Source of the DNA: Hypomyces perniciosus
Taxonomy: Eukaryota > Ascomycota > Sordariomycetes > Hypocreales > Hypocreaceae
DNA length: 64,000 bases
Direction of reading: 5' to 3'
Assembly: GCA_008477525.1 (NCBI GenBank)
Contig: SPDT01000001.1
Span: forward strand, 868,001-932,000
Positions 43,901 through 55,507 of this stretch are shown here, in pieces (within the stretch, counting starts at the first letter, position 1; each line of letters opens with the position of its first letter). Both the position numbers and the translations under genes were made by a program. The notes under the pieces are model-generated. The model was not told the origin of the DNA, did no database searches, and saw nothing but the letters and a program-made list of their open reading frames with translations.

Positions 43901-44681
43901 TCCCCTGACCTTGTCTCTCGCTTCGTGAACGTTTGTTTTAGGGAAACTCAGAGCCACTTCGCGAGTTGCGGAATCCACTGATAATTGCATCAGCGGCTGT
44001 ACCATCAATCCTTCTTTCATTCACTTGTCCAATCTCATACGTAGGGCTGGTACGCGAATGGCCGCGAGATGAGTACCTAAGAGACCAAATCTCGGCATCC
44101 TGCGGGTCTTCCTGTCACTTTGGCCGCAAGACTTTCATATCGGCATGTCTTATGAGTCTTGGCCCAAACATCCTCCACAGTTACTACACAGTTCACAGTT
44201 GACAAATCATCCCCACTAGCTCCAAACGGTGTCTAGATTTTTTTTACTCTTCTTTGCCATCCAGTGGGTCTCATCCATGACAGTATTCTCATGTTGTTGC
44301 AGAGCCTGTAAGGAAAGCGCCGGAATAGCTTCCTTGCTCCCACAAGACATTGTTATCGGTCATTGGGCCTCCCGTGCATCATCGTCTAGAGGGAGCAATT
44401 TAGGAAACCAGTTCATCTTGGAATAAATAATAAATATACAGTTTTTCTTTTGCTTGGTAAATGTTGATTGAAAGGGATTGTTGATGATGAACTTGGTGAC
44501 AGAAAATGTAAAAAGAGGAGTGAAAGGGGGAAAGAGGGAATGCCCTTATGGCCTAAAGCATTTGCTTAAATAAAGATATGTCGAACAAAGTAGAAATCAG
44601 CTGACTGTTACATGCTGTATAATTCAATCCTATGTCTAAAATTAATACCTAGTCAGCCAACGAGACTGCCGTCTAGGCATC
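43901..44681. other. Probable upstream part of the recombinase relic, otherwise unannotated
   Basis: Minus-strand fragments such as HRLELVGMICQL and FDFDTGRSIDKP suggest the N-terminal half of the DUF3435-like gene, broken by many stops. Too degraded to delimit. Confidence 0.3.
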
Positions 44682-44915
44682 CTAGAAGGAGAGGGGGGGA
44701 GGCGTGTGCTTTTTCAGGAGGTCCAGCACTTCACGAACCACGTCAGGTGTGCAGATATGAGGCGAGTTGAGGAACCAGATGGCACATACGACCATATCCA
44801 TTGGAATATACGGGATCCCGTCAAGCTCTTTTCTTGAGTTAGATGTCTTCCATTTTTTGCAGTCTAAGACTCCGAATTTAGAGTCATATGCTTCCATTTT
44901 CTCAAAAATGACCAT
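44682..44915 (-). CDS. Hypothetical 77-aa protein or gene fragment
   Basis: Not recognised. An ATG-started frame with 77 codons, Lys/Glu-rich first half and a hydrophobic IPMDMVVCAIWFLNSPH segment, ending LLKKHTPPPLSF. No signal peptide. It may be a fragment of a larger decayed gene, as its neighbours are. Confidence 0.25.
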   Translation of the reverse strand: MVIFEKMEAYDSKFGVLDCKKWKTSNSRKELDGIPYIPMDMVVCAIWFLNSPHICTPDVVREVLDLLKKHTPPPLSF

Positions 44916-46641
44916 GCCCTAGACAATTAGGACGGGGACGCTGATGCACTTTAGTTCCCAAGAATAGCATTATAACAAAAACAACTTTTCATTCGAGGCT
45001 CTCAAACACCCACCTCATATAAAATCACACCTGTGCAACTACCATTATAATAACAATTGGCGCGGGCGTCGCTGTCCTCGGAATATCCGCATTAGCCTAT
45101 AGCTACCTATATGCAAATGACATCTCCTTTAACTTTTCGCTCCAAGTACAAACCAGGATATTTATTATAGACCTCGCCGGTCCTCGTTACCAGCAGCGAC
45201 TTCCCCTACCCTATGTGGGGTCTGTCAGCCTTCAATTTGCTTCTCAAGGAATCGGAGACATGCGGAGACTTCATGACATTCCCCAGTCATCTTGGGTACG
45301 CGACCTGACCGGTGAATACCGGCTGAAGCCCAATGACGCATCCACTATGCGAGGGAAACATTGTCTAATGCAATGTGTATGGTTAACGTGCACGAGTGAA
45401 CGAAGTCGACACGGTGCATTGACGGCTTGATAGTACTCCATATGTGGGTTTAGATCAACAGACTAAGTGAGGGACCAGTGTGATGTCGATCTATGGGCGA
45501 GGCGAGGCGAGGCGATTTACAATTGATAAAGCTATAGCATCTACCTTGCCTTGCTCTAACTACTATAGCTATAGCGATGGGAAGCTTAGAATCTGCCAAT
45601 GGCATTACTAATACTCTCCACAACTCAGGCGAACAAGCACCTACCTATCTAAATACAATCCAGTTAAGGAGATCCTGTAGTAATATTGCACGGTCTCGTG
45701 AGGCTTTTCCAACATTTTTTTCCAGTTCTTCGCTTCGCTAACGTCGGGTATGTTACCAGTATTGTGCATGGCCTCAGCAGCACTCCCATCGAACTATATA
45801 ATATACGTATTTCTTGATTTCTGGTGATGTTATAGTTATCATCTAATTAAAATATTAATGTAGTTAGTCTAGCTTTGTGTGATGTATCCTGGGGCAGTGC
45901 CAAGGCAGTGATGTGCGGGACTACATGAGGATTTATAGCGTATAACCCGACGAGGACTACGGGGCCGACTCATCCTCCTTGAACTGGCCGGGTTGGTGAC
46001 TGGCGTGGAAGAAAACCACTAGACGGCACAGCCTGCCTTACGGGTGAATCAGTCCGGTGCCGTTCAGGTTCGGCCAGCCAGATTGCTCTTCCTCTCCATT
46101 ACATCGTGAAAAGACTGTACGCTTATTTCCCAACAAGCCTTGTTGTTTCTTAGATCCAACTTTACCTCTTGCTTTACCCCTCTATAAACTGATCGCAGCC
46201 ACAACCCATTAGGTTACATAACTGTACGAGAAGCTGCGATGATGGTGTAAACAATTCACTCCAGTCGGAGTCTGTACCACTGTCATCAGAATCGAGACAT
46301 GTCGGTTTGGAAGATTTGGATTGTCCCCGACTCAGCATGGCCTCCACTGACGCCCTACTCCACCCAACGTGATTCTCTCAAGGTAATGTAACCCTCTAAC
46401 CCAGCTTAACCCCAGAGTTATCACGATGTCCAGTTATCTCCATATTTATTCGACTGTTTAAGGTGATAGTATTAGAAGCCATATTTCACAGGTGCTTGGG
46501 GGAATCGATACATTGAGCATCCTACACTGTTGATGATAACCAGATATTCAACCAGATATTCACCTGCAGTCAAGTTCAACCTCAGTGTAGTTGTTTTGAG
46601 CTCCACGCTTCTCAAATTTAGCAGGTAGAATACTGCGCTCG
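44916..46641. other. Gene-poor region
   Basis: An open plus-strand frame at about 45028-45430 has one membrane-like segment (IGAGVAVLGISALAYSYLY) but no ATG and no family match; it is noted only. A short (GGCGA)n run lies near 45496-45512. An AT-rich patch is at 45790-45870. No gene called. Confidence 0.35.
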
Positions 46642-49077
46642 TTAATCCTGACCGAAAAAGCCGTCTTGGAGAAAGTCACGAGATAGCTCCTCAATGCGAA
46701 AGTGTTCGAGATCATCTAGGTTCATTAAAAAGGAATCCATTGAATGTGCGGCGGAATCGAAGGGCTGCTCTTCTGGGTCCGAGTCTTGCCCTTCCTGTAG
46801 AGGTTCGATATGGTGTGACCGAAGGCACATTTGCGCATCAGAGTCGCTTGCAGTTTCAGGGTTCGGGCCAAGATTCGGTGAGTCATTCTGGGTGGGCCGC
46901 CGAATCCCCGGATCGAGAAGATCCCAAAACCACGTCGGCTTGAAGCTGATAGTCGCATCTTGGTTTGTGGTTTGCGGGCGATTCTTGGCTGCTAGAGCTT
47001 GTAGTTTTCTTAAAATACCTAGCTGTATGCCTGATTAGCCTTGATGATGCCTCTCGCTTCCTCACCAGACCAAGGCCAATCCAACAAGTCTCTCATCTAT
47101 CGGGATGTGAGGTGGCTTAGTTGTGGGCTTACCTTCCACGAAATATGGGGCCATGAGAGAGCCATATGGCTAAGAAACCTTTCACCATGATCAAGATCAT
47201 CTCGTGCCCTTTGGGCAACTTTTGGATCTCCTGAAAATTGGTACAGCCATGTGACTGTCGCGGTGGCAAGAACAGCATCTCCGATTAACGGATTGTCAAT
47301 CTCCAACAAACCTTTGCTAATTTGAATGAGTCGGAACACCCAGCTGGCTTGGTACAAAGCGAGATCAACTTTCTGTTGGAGAAAGAGACAGGATTGAGGG
47401 ACACCAACTTGTGGGCGCAAGACTACGAGATGGAGGAATGGATGGTTGAGCACAGCCTGGGCGGCGTGCCAGATAATTTGCCCTGTTATCCAGGGGTTCC
47501 AATATTCGAGATGCTGGGAAACGTCTTCTGCCGTCCGTTTGGGAAATGCCACGTTGATCATAAGGTGTGGTCTGCCAAGCTGAAGCTCGAATTCAGTCAA
47601 CTCCAAGCTCAGCTTCATGTGTGTTGAGTCGGATAACCATGGTTTCTCAACCTCGCCATGCCTTAAATGATGTAGGTAGGACTTGATCTTACCCCATGTG
47701 GAGACCAAGCGGAGGTAATGCTCGTTGATACCAATGTCTCTGGACGGTGTTTCCGCTGCTGTTGCTGCCGAGCTCTGGGGATCCGAAACGTCGGGTGAAT
47801 GGGTGGCTGACGGAAGGGGCGGAGGTAAAGGTGCACTATCGGGATAATCTGGAGTGTCGGCGCTGGAAATTTCGGATGCCAAAGGGAGAAAAAGCCTCTC
47901 CAGCAGAAAGACACTCCAGTAAGCCCTGGAGATTGAGTCGTCTCCACAACCGGGAGAAGCATCTTCGCGACGGAGGATACGCAGAGTGTACAATCGCGAG
48001 GCAGCTCCGATAACCATCCAAGCACGAGCCGGTTCATGTGCTGAATGATCCCATCAGGCCTTTTGCATGATGATGAGAGTCTTGCTAGAGGGGACTTACT
48101 CCTAATGTGTCTCAAAGCTATCAGGCACAAAGACTGTATCACCTCTGGCCCTGAGACCCCCTGCGAGGCTAGTTTCATGACTATATCCTCTGCTGAGTGC
48201 GCATAGAAATCTCTGGCAACAGTTTGCTTGTCCTTGTAGAAGTTGTGGCTAGATAGCGTCAAGGTGAGCGCTAGGAAGCTCCATAGGAGGAATCGAGGGC
48301 CTTCAAGTAGTTGATCTGCAAGATTTTCAAGGCGAAACAGTGGCAAAGGCTGCAAGTGTAACTTTGTCCGATATACATTGACAAAATGTGCGAGCGACTC
48401 AAGAGATGGCTCATACCTGTAGTGGGAGTAACCCGTCAACACATATCGGCTCTAATTCGTGCTGAGAGTTTAGGGAGAGTTACGTCGTTGATGTGAACGT
48501 GGGGGATTCACCTGGTGACTGGAGTGTATATCGCGCGTCGAGGAAACCTGTTGGTGGAGACGATGGTAATTCAAGCCGGGAATCTAGAAATGACGTTGCG
48601 ACTTCCATTGGAGTTTCGACTGGGCGATGTGAGGACGACGACCTTCTTGTCAGGTTAGCCACGTGGGTCATGGCAGTGGAGTTGGTAGTGTGGCCGATGT
48701 ACCGTAGAAGATCATAAAGAGTATTGACCTGAGACTCCAATTGTCGAACGCGATCTTTTGTGCTAGTTTTCCCAGTCTTCCTGCTATCGTGCCATCATGA
48801 GCCAATGTTGTCACGTTCAGGAGCCAGACTCTGCCCATTCAACATCGGACTTACGCCGCAAAGACAGATCCTTTCCTCCTGACACCGCTGGCATGCGTCG
48901 ACCCTCTCGGAAGATATGAGCATGTTACATCAAGACGCTGGCAGAATGAGCAAGTCGGTCGCTCAGCCGTGCATTTGCTCTTCTTTCGCCTGCGTGACGG
49001 GTCAGATGCATGAATTATGAAGTGATGCCAAGGGATGGCGACGCTCACCGGCATGGCTCACAGGCTTGCCGTGTCAT
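46642..49077 (-). CDS. Zn2Cys6 fungal-specific transcription factor
   Basis: A nuclear DNA-binding regulator, 689 aa. Exons: 49077-49049, 48989-48855, 48783-48484, 48416-48100, 48040-47133, 47022-46642; 2070 nt in frame. The zinc cluster has Cys6, 9, 16, 23, 26, 33 (CX2CX6CX6CX2CX6C); the first two Cys are in exon 1. A Lys/Arg linker leads to the dimerisation helix RVRQLESQVNTLYDLLRYIG. The middle homology (fungal_trans) region includes ESLAHFVNVYRTKLHLQPLPLF, ARAWMVIGAASRLYTLRIL and SRAYWSVFLLERLF. The acidic C-terminus DDLEHFRIEELSRDFLQDGFF is a plausible activation region. The intron 3 splice sites (GTAACT...ACAG) were chosen because they alone keep frame. It diverges from the amino-acid transporter 1.7 kb away. 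Confidence 0.9.
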
Positions 49078-50759
49078 GGGTTCCAATATGGGGCTGATTT
49101 GCGACATTTTGATTCGCGAGGTTTCAATAGGTCAAAGGTTGGTGACAAGATCGGTTTATGATGATTGGAAAGTTAGCCAACCAACCCCTTTTCGGTCACG
49201 TGGGTCAATTGCGTTCGTACCTTACTTGTCGGTGAAATGACAGAGTACGCATAAAAGCCTCACAATCGTGTGGCGTCACTTTTGTTTGGCTGAACGGGAT
49301 TTGATACTCAGACGTAGATGAACCCCTGCACCCCCCATTCCAGCGTCAGACCGACAGCAGCTAGCAGAGTAAGCTTATTAGCAAAACATTGAGATATTGC
49401 TCTGGTTTTCCTGATTCTGGCAACTCACCTCTATGTTGCTGGCAGTAGCAAATTACAGCATTCTAGTCACAGCTGGAGCATCTATTGCATGTCTACAGAT
49501 TTGCTTGCGCCCCACCATCCAATTTGGCCCCCCTCTGACAAGCTCAGCTCCCGTCTGGATTGACCTCCTCGACTACCATCTCCCAAGCATGTATCCGCGC
49601 GATCCGTATACTCCCATAAACAGGTTCTTGCCGTTCTTAGTTTATTGTTCCGTTGTCTTGTCGAGCCAATCGTGATCTTGTATTGTCTTGGAGCAGGAAA
49701 GGACATATGCGGCGTGATTAAAGATGCCCTTGTACTTTGGTGAATTGCTCCATCTTGTGTACGCTTCGAATGCGATGTTCATGTAATCCTCGTCGGCCTA
49801 GTAGGAACGAATGACACGGGATGCATCGGTACGAGACCCATCTGCAACCTCTCGAGAGCTAGCTAAATCGCAAAGTAGGACGAGGCATGAATCATTTTTA
49901 CCGGTGGAGTATTTCTGTCCAGAACAAGGATGCTGCGATGGCCTTCAGATGCAAGTTGATATGCTGCCGAAAGGTCAAAAACGCCTACACCAATAATGAT
50001 AAATTTTCTATCCTTGTTCATAATTGCAGTTCCAGGTCAGAAAAAATATCAAGGCTGCACAGGAGGTTTTGTAGGGCGCAAACGTATGCTACAGAATCTA
50101 ACAACTAATAAGACTATTTTAGGAAGCGGCGTCTTACACGTAGCTCCGCATGGAATTTCGAAATCACGGAGGTTGTGGTTTCGCGGAGATTCCGGAGTTG
50201 CTGCTCCGTCACGTGACCGGAGTTTTCTGGCCAACTCGCCCTCCGGGCCCATCTTGTCTGTTATTAAAAACCTACGCAATACCGATAGAGAGTTGTGTCA
50301 TTTACCAATCTGGAAGGATTGCTATCTTTTTATTCGTCTGATATGTGTTGTCGGTAAACCTATGCAATAACTATGGAGGCTTGTGTCATCCATCGTTATC
50401 GAATGGCGCCATCTTTACTCGTCAGATATGTAAGAAATATGGAGAAAAGGCTCTGTCCCTGACTATTATACAATGATAGTAAGCAAAGCTACAACTTATT
50501 CAGTTACATGTTGTTATCATGCCAGTAAAGTGCTAACGCTTAGTAGAGACTTAGTTATGCTTGTACGTTCTAGACTTCACCTTGAAAGCGGAAGTGCTTG
50601 GGCCTTTGAGGTCTCCGGTGAATGAAGTCAGGGCCGACATCCTTGATCATGGGTAAAGGCGGAACAAGATAAATACTACTTGAAAGTGCCCGTACGCTTC
50701 ACAAGGCCAAGTACTCATTGTCATTTTTTACCACTCAGAGGCGACATTCTATTTGGGCA
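49078..50759. promoter_or_regulatory. Divergent intergenic region, Zn2Cys6 regulator / amino-acid transporter
   Basis: A 1.7 kb spacer with both promoters. Contains a CACGTGGGT (49197-49205) and a CACGTGACC (50209-50217) E-box-like site. No gene seen; open frames at 49.4-50.4 kb have no motifs. Confidence 0.4.
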
Positions 50760-52377
50760 ATGGACACCAGATACGATAAGAAGGGAGGTCCCGTGGATTT
50801 GGCTCGGGTGCCGTCGCTGGTCAGCGATTCTGATCGCACTGTCGTTGAGGATGCCGTCTTCGGCACTATCACAAAGGACGGGCCCAACTATCGCAATGTA
50901 TTTATGGCTCCTGCAACTTGGCATCTCTCATCGACGCTGACCATTGCTTAGGTGGGATGGGTCGGAACGTCGGTTCTGATGATGAAGACCCAAATCGGAC
51001 TGGGTGTGCTTTCGATTCCGGCCGCTTTCAATGTACTCGGTCTGATACCTGGAACTATCTGCTTGCTTGCTGTTGCTGGCATCACGACTTGGTCCAACTA
51101 CATGGTCGGTGTGTTCAAGCTGAACCATCGCGAGGTCTACGGAATCGATGAAGCAAGTAAGCTCATGTTCGGTCCTATTGGCCGAGAGATTTTCGGGGCT
51201 GGGTTCGGGCTGTGTAAGTGTTGTCGATGAGAAACCTCCCAGAATCCCATGCTAACAGGTGATGCATATAGATTTAATCGCTTGCGCTGGTTCCAGTTTG
51301 GTTGCTATCTCGATTGGCCTCAATGCAGTCTCAACCCATGGAGCATGTACAGCAATTTTCGTTGCGGTCGCTGCTATTGGGGTTATGTGCCTTGCTAGTA
51401 TCCGAACCCTAAGTCGTGTTAGTGTACTTGCATGGGCTGGGTTGATATGCATCTTCGTTAGTAGTAAGTGAGTGACTCTCCTTATCGCCTGTGTCTTGCT
51501 AACATTTCTAGTCATAATCGTCACCATCGCTGTCGGAGTCCAAGATCGCCCTGAAGCCGCACCTAAAGGTCCTTGGAAATCCGACTACAAGATTATCGGC
51601 AACCCAACCTTGACAGAAGCAATCGGGGCAATTTCGTCATTTGTTTTTTCCTTCGCGGGTACTCCGTTTTTCTTCCCCATCATATCCGAGATGCGCGAGC
51701 CTCGCCACTATACCAAAGCAATGCTACTGTGCCAAGCTGTGGTGACTGCCACCTACATTACCATTGGAATAGTGGTTTATTACTATTGCGGATCTTATGT
51801 AGCGTCTCCTGCTCTTGGTTCTGCCGGAAAGACCATCAAGATGGTGTCGTTTGGCATTGCCATCCCAGGAATTTGGATCTCCGCAGGTCTCACTACTCAT
51901 GTAAGTCTCATGTTTTAGGCTAGCAAAGCTCGCCGATGACTAACAAGGATATAGTTGGTGAGCAAGTTCTTTTTTATTCGAATCCTACGAGGCTCTAAGC
52001 ATCTTGTCGCAAACTCACTTGTGCATTGGACGACCTGGCTCGGCTGCATCGTCGCCGTTGTTGTGGCCGAATATATCATTGCGAGCGGTATTCCTAACTT
52101 TGGTGATCTTGTGTCTCTCATTGGAGCCCTTTTGGGAACACTTCAGAGTTTCCAGCCCTTCGGTTGCATGTGGTTGTACGATAACTGGAGCAAGGGCAAG
52201 AAGCAGCGGTCGACCAAGTGGGTTCTAATGGTCTGCTGGAGTGTCTTCGTTATTGTTTCCGGCACATTCCTGATGATTTACGGTACCTATGGCGCTATTA
52301 TTGGAATTATTAATTCGTTCAATGCCGGCGGAGCAACACGTCCTTGGTCTTGTATTGATAACTCCCACTCAACCTAA
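50760..52377 (+). CDS. Amino-acid transporter, AAAP family (neutral amino-acid permease, mtr-like)
   Basis: A proton-coupled amino-acid permease in the plasma or vacuolar membrane. Exons: 50760-50897, 50952-51213, 51272-51463, 51512-51900, 51955-52377; 1404 nt, 467 aa. The soluble N-terminus (residues 1-45) is followed by about 11 hydrophobic segments. TM1 is VGWVGTSVLMMKTQIGLGVLSIPAAF, the Aa_trans signature GxGxLxxP. IGAISSFVFSFAGTPFFFPIISEMREPRHYTKAM and GFGLYLIACAGSSLVAISIGLN fit Neurospora mtr-like proteins. The tail GATRPWSCIDNSHST is short. All introns are GT-AG, 48-58 nt. Substrate preference is not visible. Confidence 0.92.
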
Positions 52378-52850
52378 ACTACATAGCCGGCCGACTTGCA
52401 TTGGATTCCTCTTTGATAAGGCATATACTACAGCTGCAAAACATAGCTGCCTATAGCTAGAATTATAAAAAATATAACAACACTATAGGTACAGTAAGCT
52501 ATATATTCGATTTAGCTAACCAAGAGAAGCCATTAGGTATCTACCCCTCTGCAATTGCGATATTTGAGATGTTGCCTGCCATCTGATACATTCTCACACC
52601 GTACGCGCCCGTCGCCCAAGCATTATCTACAAGAGTTATCTTGGGCGTGGCGAGATCGTCGACAAATATAATGATCACGCCACCGTCAGCGCCTATGCAT
52701 TCTTACGCAAAGGGGCTATGGCTGCAATGGCTTTGTGCCGCAATGTACGCCCAATCACCGATGATCATTTAGTAGTGATAATAGAGGAGTAGGCCTCTGG
52801 CGCCAGGGTCAAATAAAACACGGCCGACTGAGCTACATAATGGTGTTGTT
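52378..52850. other. Intergenic region
   Basis: AT-rich after the transporter (52440-52520). No gene seen. Confidence 0.35.
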
Positions 52851-53758
52851 GCCAGGGATGCCCAAGGAATCCTCTGGGACGCTTCTCTGGATCAAATGGA
52901 CGGCTCTGGCGCTCTGTAAAACAACGGCAGAAAGAGCTCGGTGTCGTCGTGGTCTGTGATAGGGCGAAAAATGAGCTTCAACTTTTTGGGACTGAACGAA
53001 AGTGTACCGAAGCTCAACGAGAGCTGGCTGCATTGATCCGCCAAGGGGCGATCGCCGTGAATCGTGACATTGAGCTAAACCCCACTCAATTTCGTTGGGC
53101 TTTCCGGGGCGGATTCAAAGCCATTGTTGACAGAATTGGTGATGAAAAGGCAGTAATGGATATTGTGTCGTCTCCCAAGAAGATAATTATCACGGGATCT
53201 TCGAAGGACTATGATGTAGCGATGTCGCTGGTGGGCCAGGATATCACACTGGGTGAATCAAACCCTGGGACTCTTTCTGAAGGTGTAAAAGCAATGGGGC
53301 TGGCGGGACAATGCTCCATGTGTTGGACTGACGCTGATAGTCCCGTTCGAACGGCTTGCAACCACCTGTACTGTCAAGACTGCTTCGAAAACAGCTGCGT
53401 TGCCCTGTTCTCGGGAACCGACTCCGAAATTCGCTGTCATGGAAATCAGGGTAATTGCGCCCATTCTATCACACTGACCGACCTTCAAAAGTATCTATCC
53501 TCTGCATCATTGGAGACTGTGTTCCGAGCATCCTCCGAGTCCTACGTCACGCGCCGGCCGGATCAGCTCCGATTCTGCCCCACCCCGGATTGTGGGTACA
53601 TCTATCGGGTTACGGGATCGGCCAAGTCTCATACTTGCCCCAATTGCCTGCAGTCTACTTGCTCCTCTTGTCACGAGCCCCATGTCAATATGGCGTGCGC
53701 CGAGTACAAAGACATCAAGTCCGGGGGCTACGCGGCGCTGAAGAAGCTTATAATATGA
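52851..53758 (+). pseudogene. Truncated RBR (RING-IBR) ubiquitin-ligase-like gene
   Basis: RBR ligases transfer ubiquitin through a RING2 cysteine. The readable frame covers RSVKQRQKELGVVVVCDRAKNELQLFG, like the linker upstream of RBR domains in DEAH-helicase/RBR fusions. RING1 follows (CSMCWTDADSPVRTACNHLYCQDCF), then the IBR (FCPTPDCGYIYRV, HTCPNCLQSTCSSCHEPHVNMAC). It stops at 53756-53758 right after YAALKKL, where the family continues into RING2 with the catalytic Cys. There is no ATG or upstream domain at the 5' side. Both ends are therefore missing; it cannot be an active ligase. Confidence 0.65.
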
Positions 53759-53767
53759 AGGCTAATG

Positions 53768-54764
53768 TTACCTTGACCAGAACATACGCTTCAGGAACTC
53801 CTCAACCACAGAATTTAACACAACCTTGTTTATTTCGTCGCTTTTGGCAATGAGTTTGACACTGCGTTGTGAAGCAATAACCGCTTGTTCTAGGAACGCG
53901 TCAAAAAGCTCCTTCCTCATGCTGTCAAGTGCCTTCTGGGTTAGACAGAGGCCGCAGATAGTCAGTGTGACAGAGTCCAGTCTCCGGAGCGCTACTATTT
54001 TTGGTTCATGTTGCTTCTTTGGCTTAAACACCAAGTTGAGCAGGCTCGATAGTCGCCCCAATGCAACACGACTGAAGGGGAACTCCTTCGCAGGCAACAA
54101 AAGTTTTGCTACTTCAAGAGTCAACCGTCGCTTTCAGTTTGATATGGCGGAAGAGTCTCTGCTGAACCAAGATGCTCCAGACCCGGTTCACCAATGCCAA
54201 TGCAGTAAGCTCTCTTCTGCGCGAATATCGAAGCGCCGTGCCCCAACCCCTAGTGAGGCTAGAAATCCTCATAGCACTTCTTGACGTGGCAGATACGCAA
54301 TAGCCGAAGATGTGGTCTAGAATAGCCTCATAAACTTCGGTGGGAAGCTCCTCAAAATGGGTCGCTAACGAGCGTCCAGGGACAGAATCAAGCAGTATAG
54401 CTGATAATTTATCCTAGCCATCAATGTCCGAGTCGTACTCTAATTCGGTCAGACAGCAGACCTGAGGGCTGCGGGTTTCGGGATATGGAAAAGGCGTGCT
54501 ACTTGGGCGTGCGGGGGGGACAAAAGATATGCTCTTAGCCATCTGGAACAATAGACTTAACGGGCCAGGTAAAACGGGACTCGACGCATTATTGAGGATA
54601 GTAGTGATCATAGAGGAAGTCATAAGAGATGTGAAGTCGCCATCATCAGTATCTTCTGCTATATCGTCGTCTTGGTGATATTCTACTGGCTGCTCATCTA
54701 TGTCTATGAGACTGCAGGTGGTGTGTATCTCCTCATGGCACACTGCGTCCATAGGCTCTCCCAT
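53768..54764 (-). pseudogene. F-box-like gene with in-frame TAG and a frameshift
   Basis: Starts MGEPMDAVCHEEIHTTC at 54764 and runs to TAG at 54414-54416, then continues in the same frame as FEELPTEVYEAILDHIFGYC and ELTALALVNRVWSILVQQRLFRHIKLK, a clear F-box pattern, until a stop near 54110. A second frame continues from about 54124 to 53768 (LTLEVAKLLLPAKEFPF, LTICGLCLTQKALDSMRKELFDAF). So it has one stop and one frame change. Substrate unknown. It converges on the truncated RBR gene. Confidence 0.6.
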
Positions 54765-55507
54765 CCTGCTGGACTGTAGTATTCGAAACGCTTATCAAGA
54801 TCTTGGCGAGGGAAGCAGGTCACGCATTTCAGAGCGAGGTGTCGGCGCGGTAGTGATCAGTGGCGTCTGCGAAGGGCAGAGTCGCACAGTGTGAGATGGA
54901 AATGGCAATACGCGTTCAATCTTTTAGATTCGAGATCTCAAAGTGGGGGGCAATGTTGGAAATCGTCGGGATCCCGCGTTACAGGGTCTCTCTTGTATGA
55001 TCGGGTAGGCCCGCGGGCGGAATGGAACGTAGGTATTTGATCGGACCCAACGAGGGTCGGGAAGCAGTTGAACACTGTCGATTCGCGATGACGAAGATGA
55101 GGAGTAGGTTATGCCTAACGCCGGCAGATGCGATCAAGGCGCTCGCCCGCGGAAAATGAAGTTCGAACAGTACCAGTACGAGGCGCTGTTGGTGACGATA
55201 TAGCCGAGCGGTAGTGGAGCGGGACTGTTGGCACTTTACACGACGTTTTCAGGGTCTCGTGCTCGCGTGCCGATAAGAATGGAGGCGACAGAGGCGACAG
55301 AGAGGCGGTGCAGAATTGCAGACGCAGGTGGCTCGAAGAAACTATGATGGCACGGGCAGGTAAATGGTGACCTAGGGATCATGCGGTATCAAAAGATGCC
55401 CAGCCATGCAAAAAGAAAATACAACTACCTCCTTAGTGCGAGGAGCGTCCTTGCTTCCGAAGCACAGCGTTTAAACTGGCAACCTCTTCAGGAGGTAGGA
55501 TACTTTC
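54765..55507. other. Intergenic region
   Basis: GC-normal sequence without coding signal. Contains a small tandem GAGGCGACA repeat near 55283-55303. Confidence 0.35.

Noticed and set aside
45028..45430. Open plus-strand frame with one membrane-like segment
   Set aside because: No ATG, no family, surrounded by gene-poor sequence; noted only within the intergenic entry.
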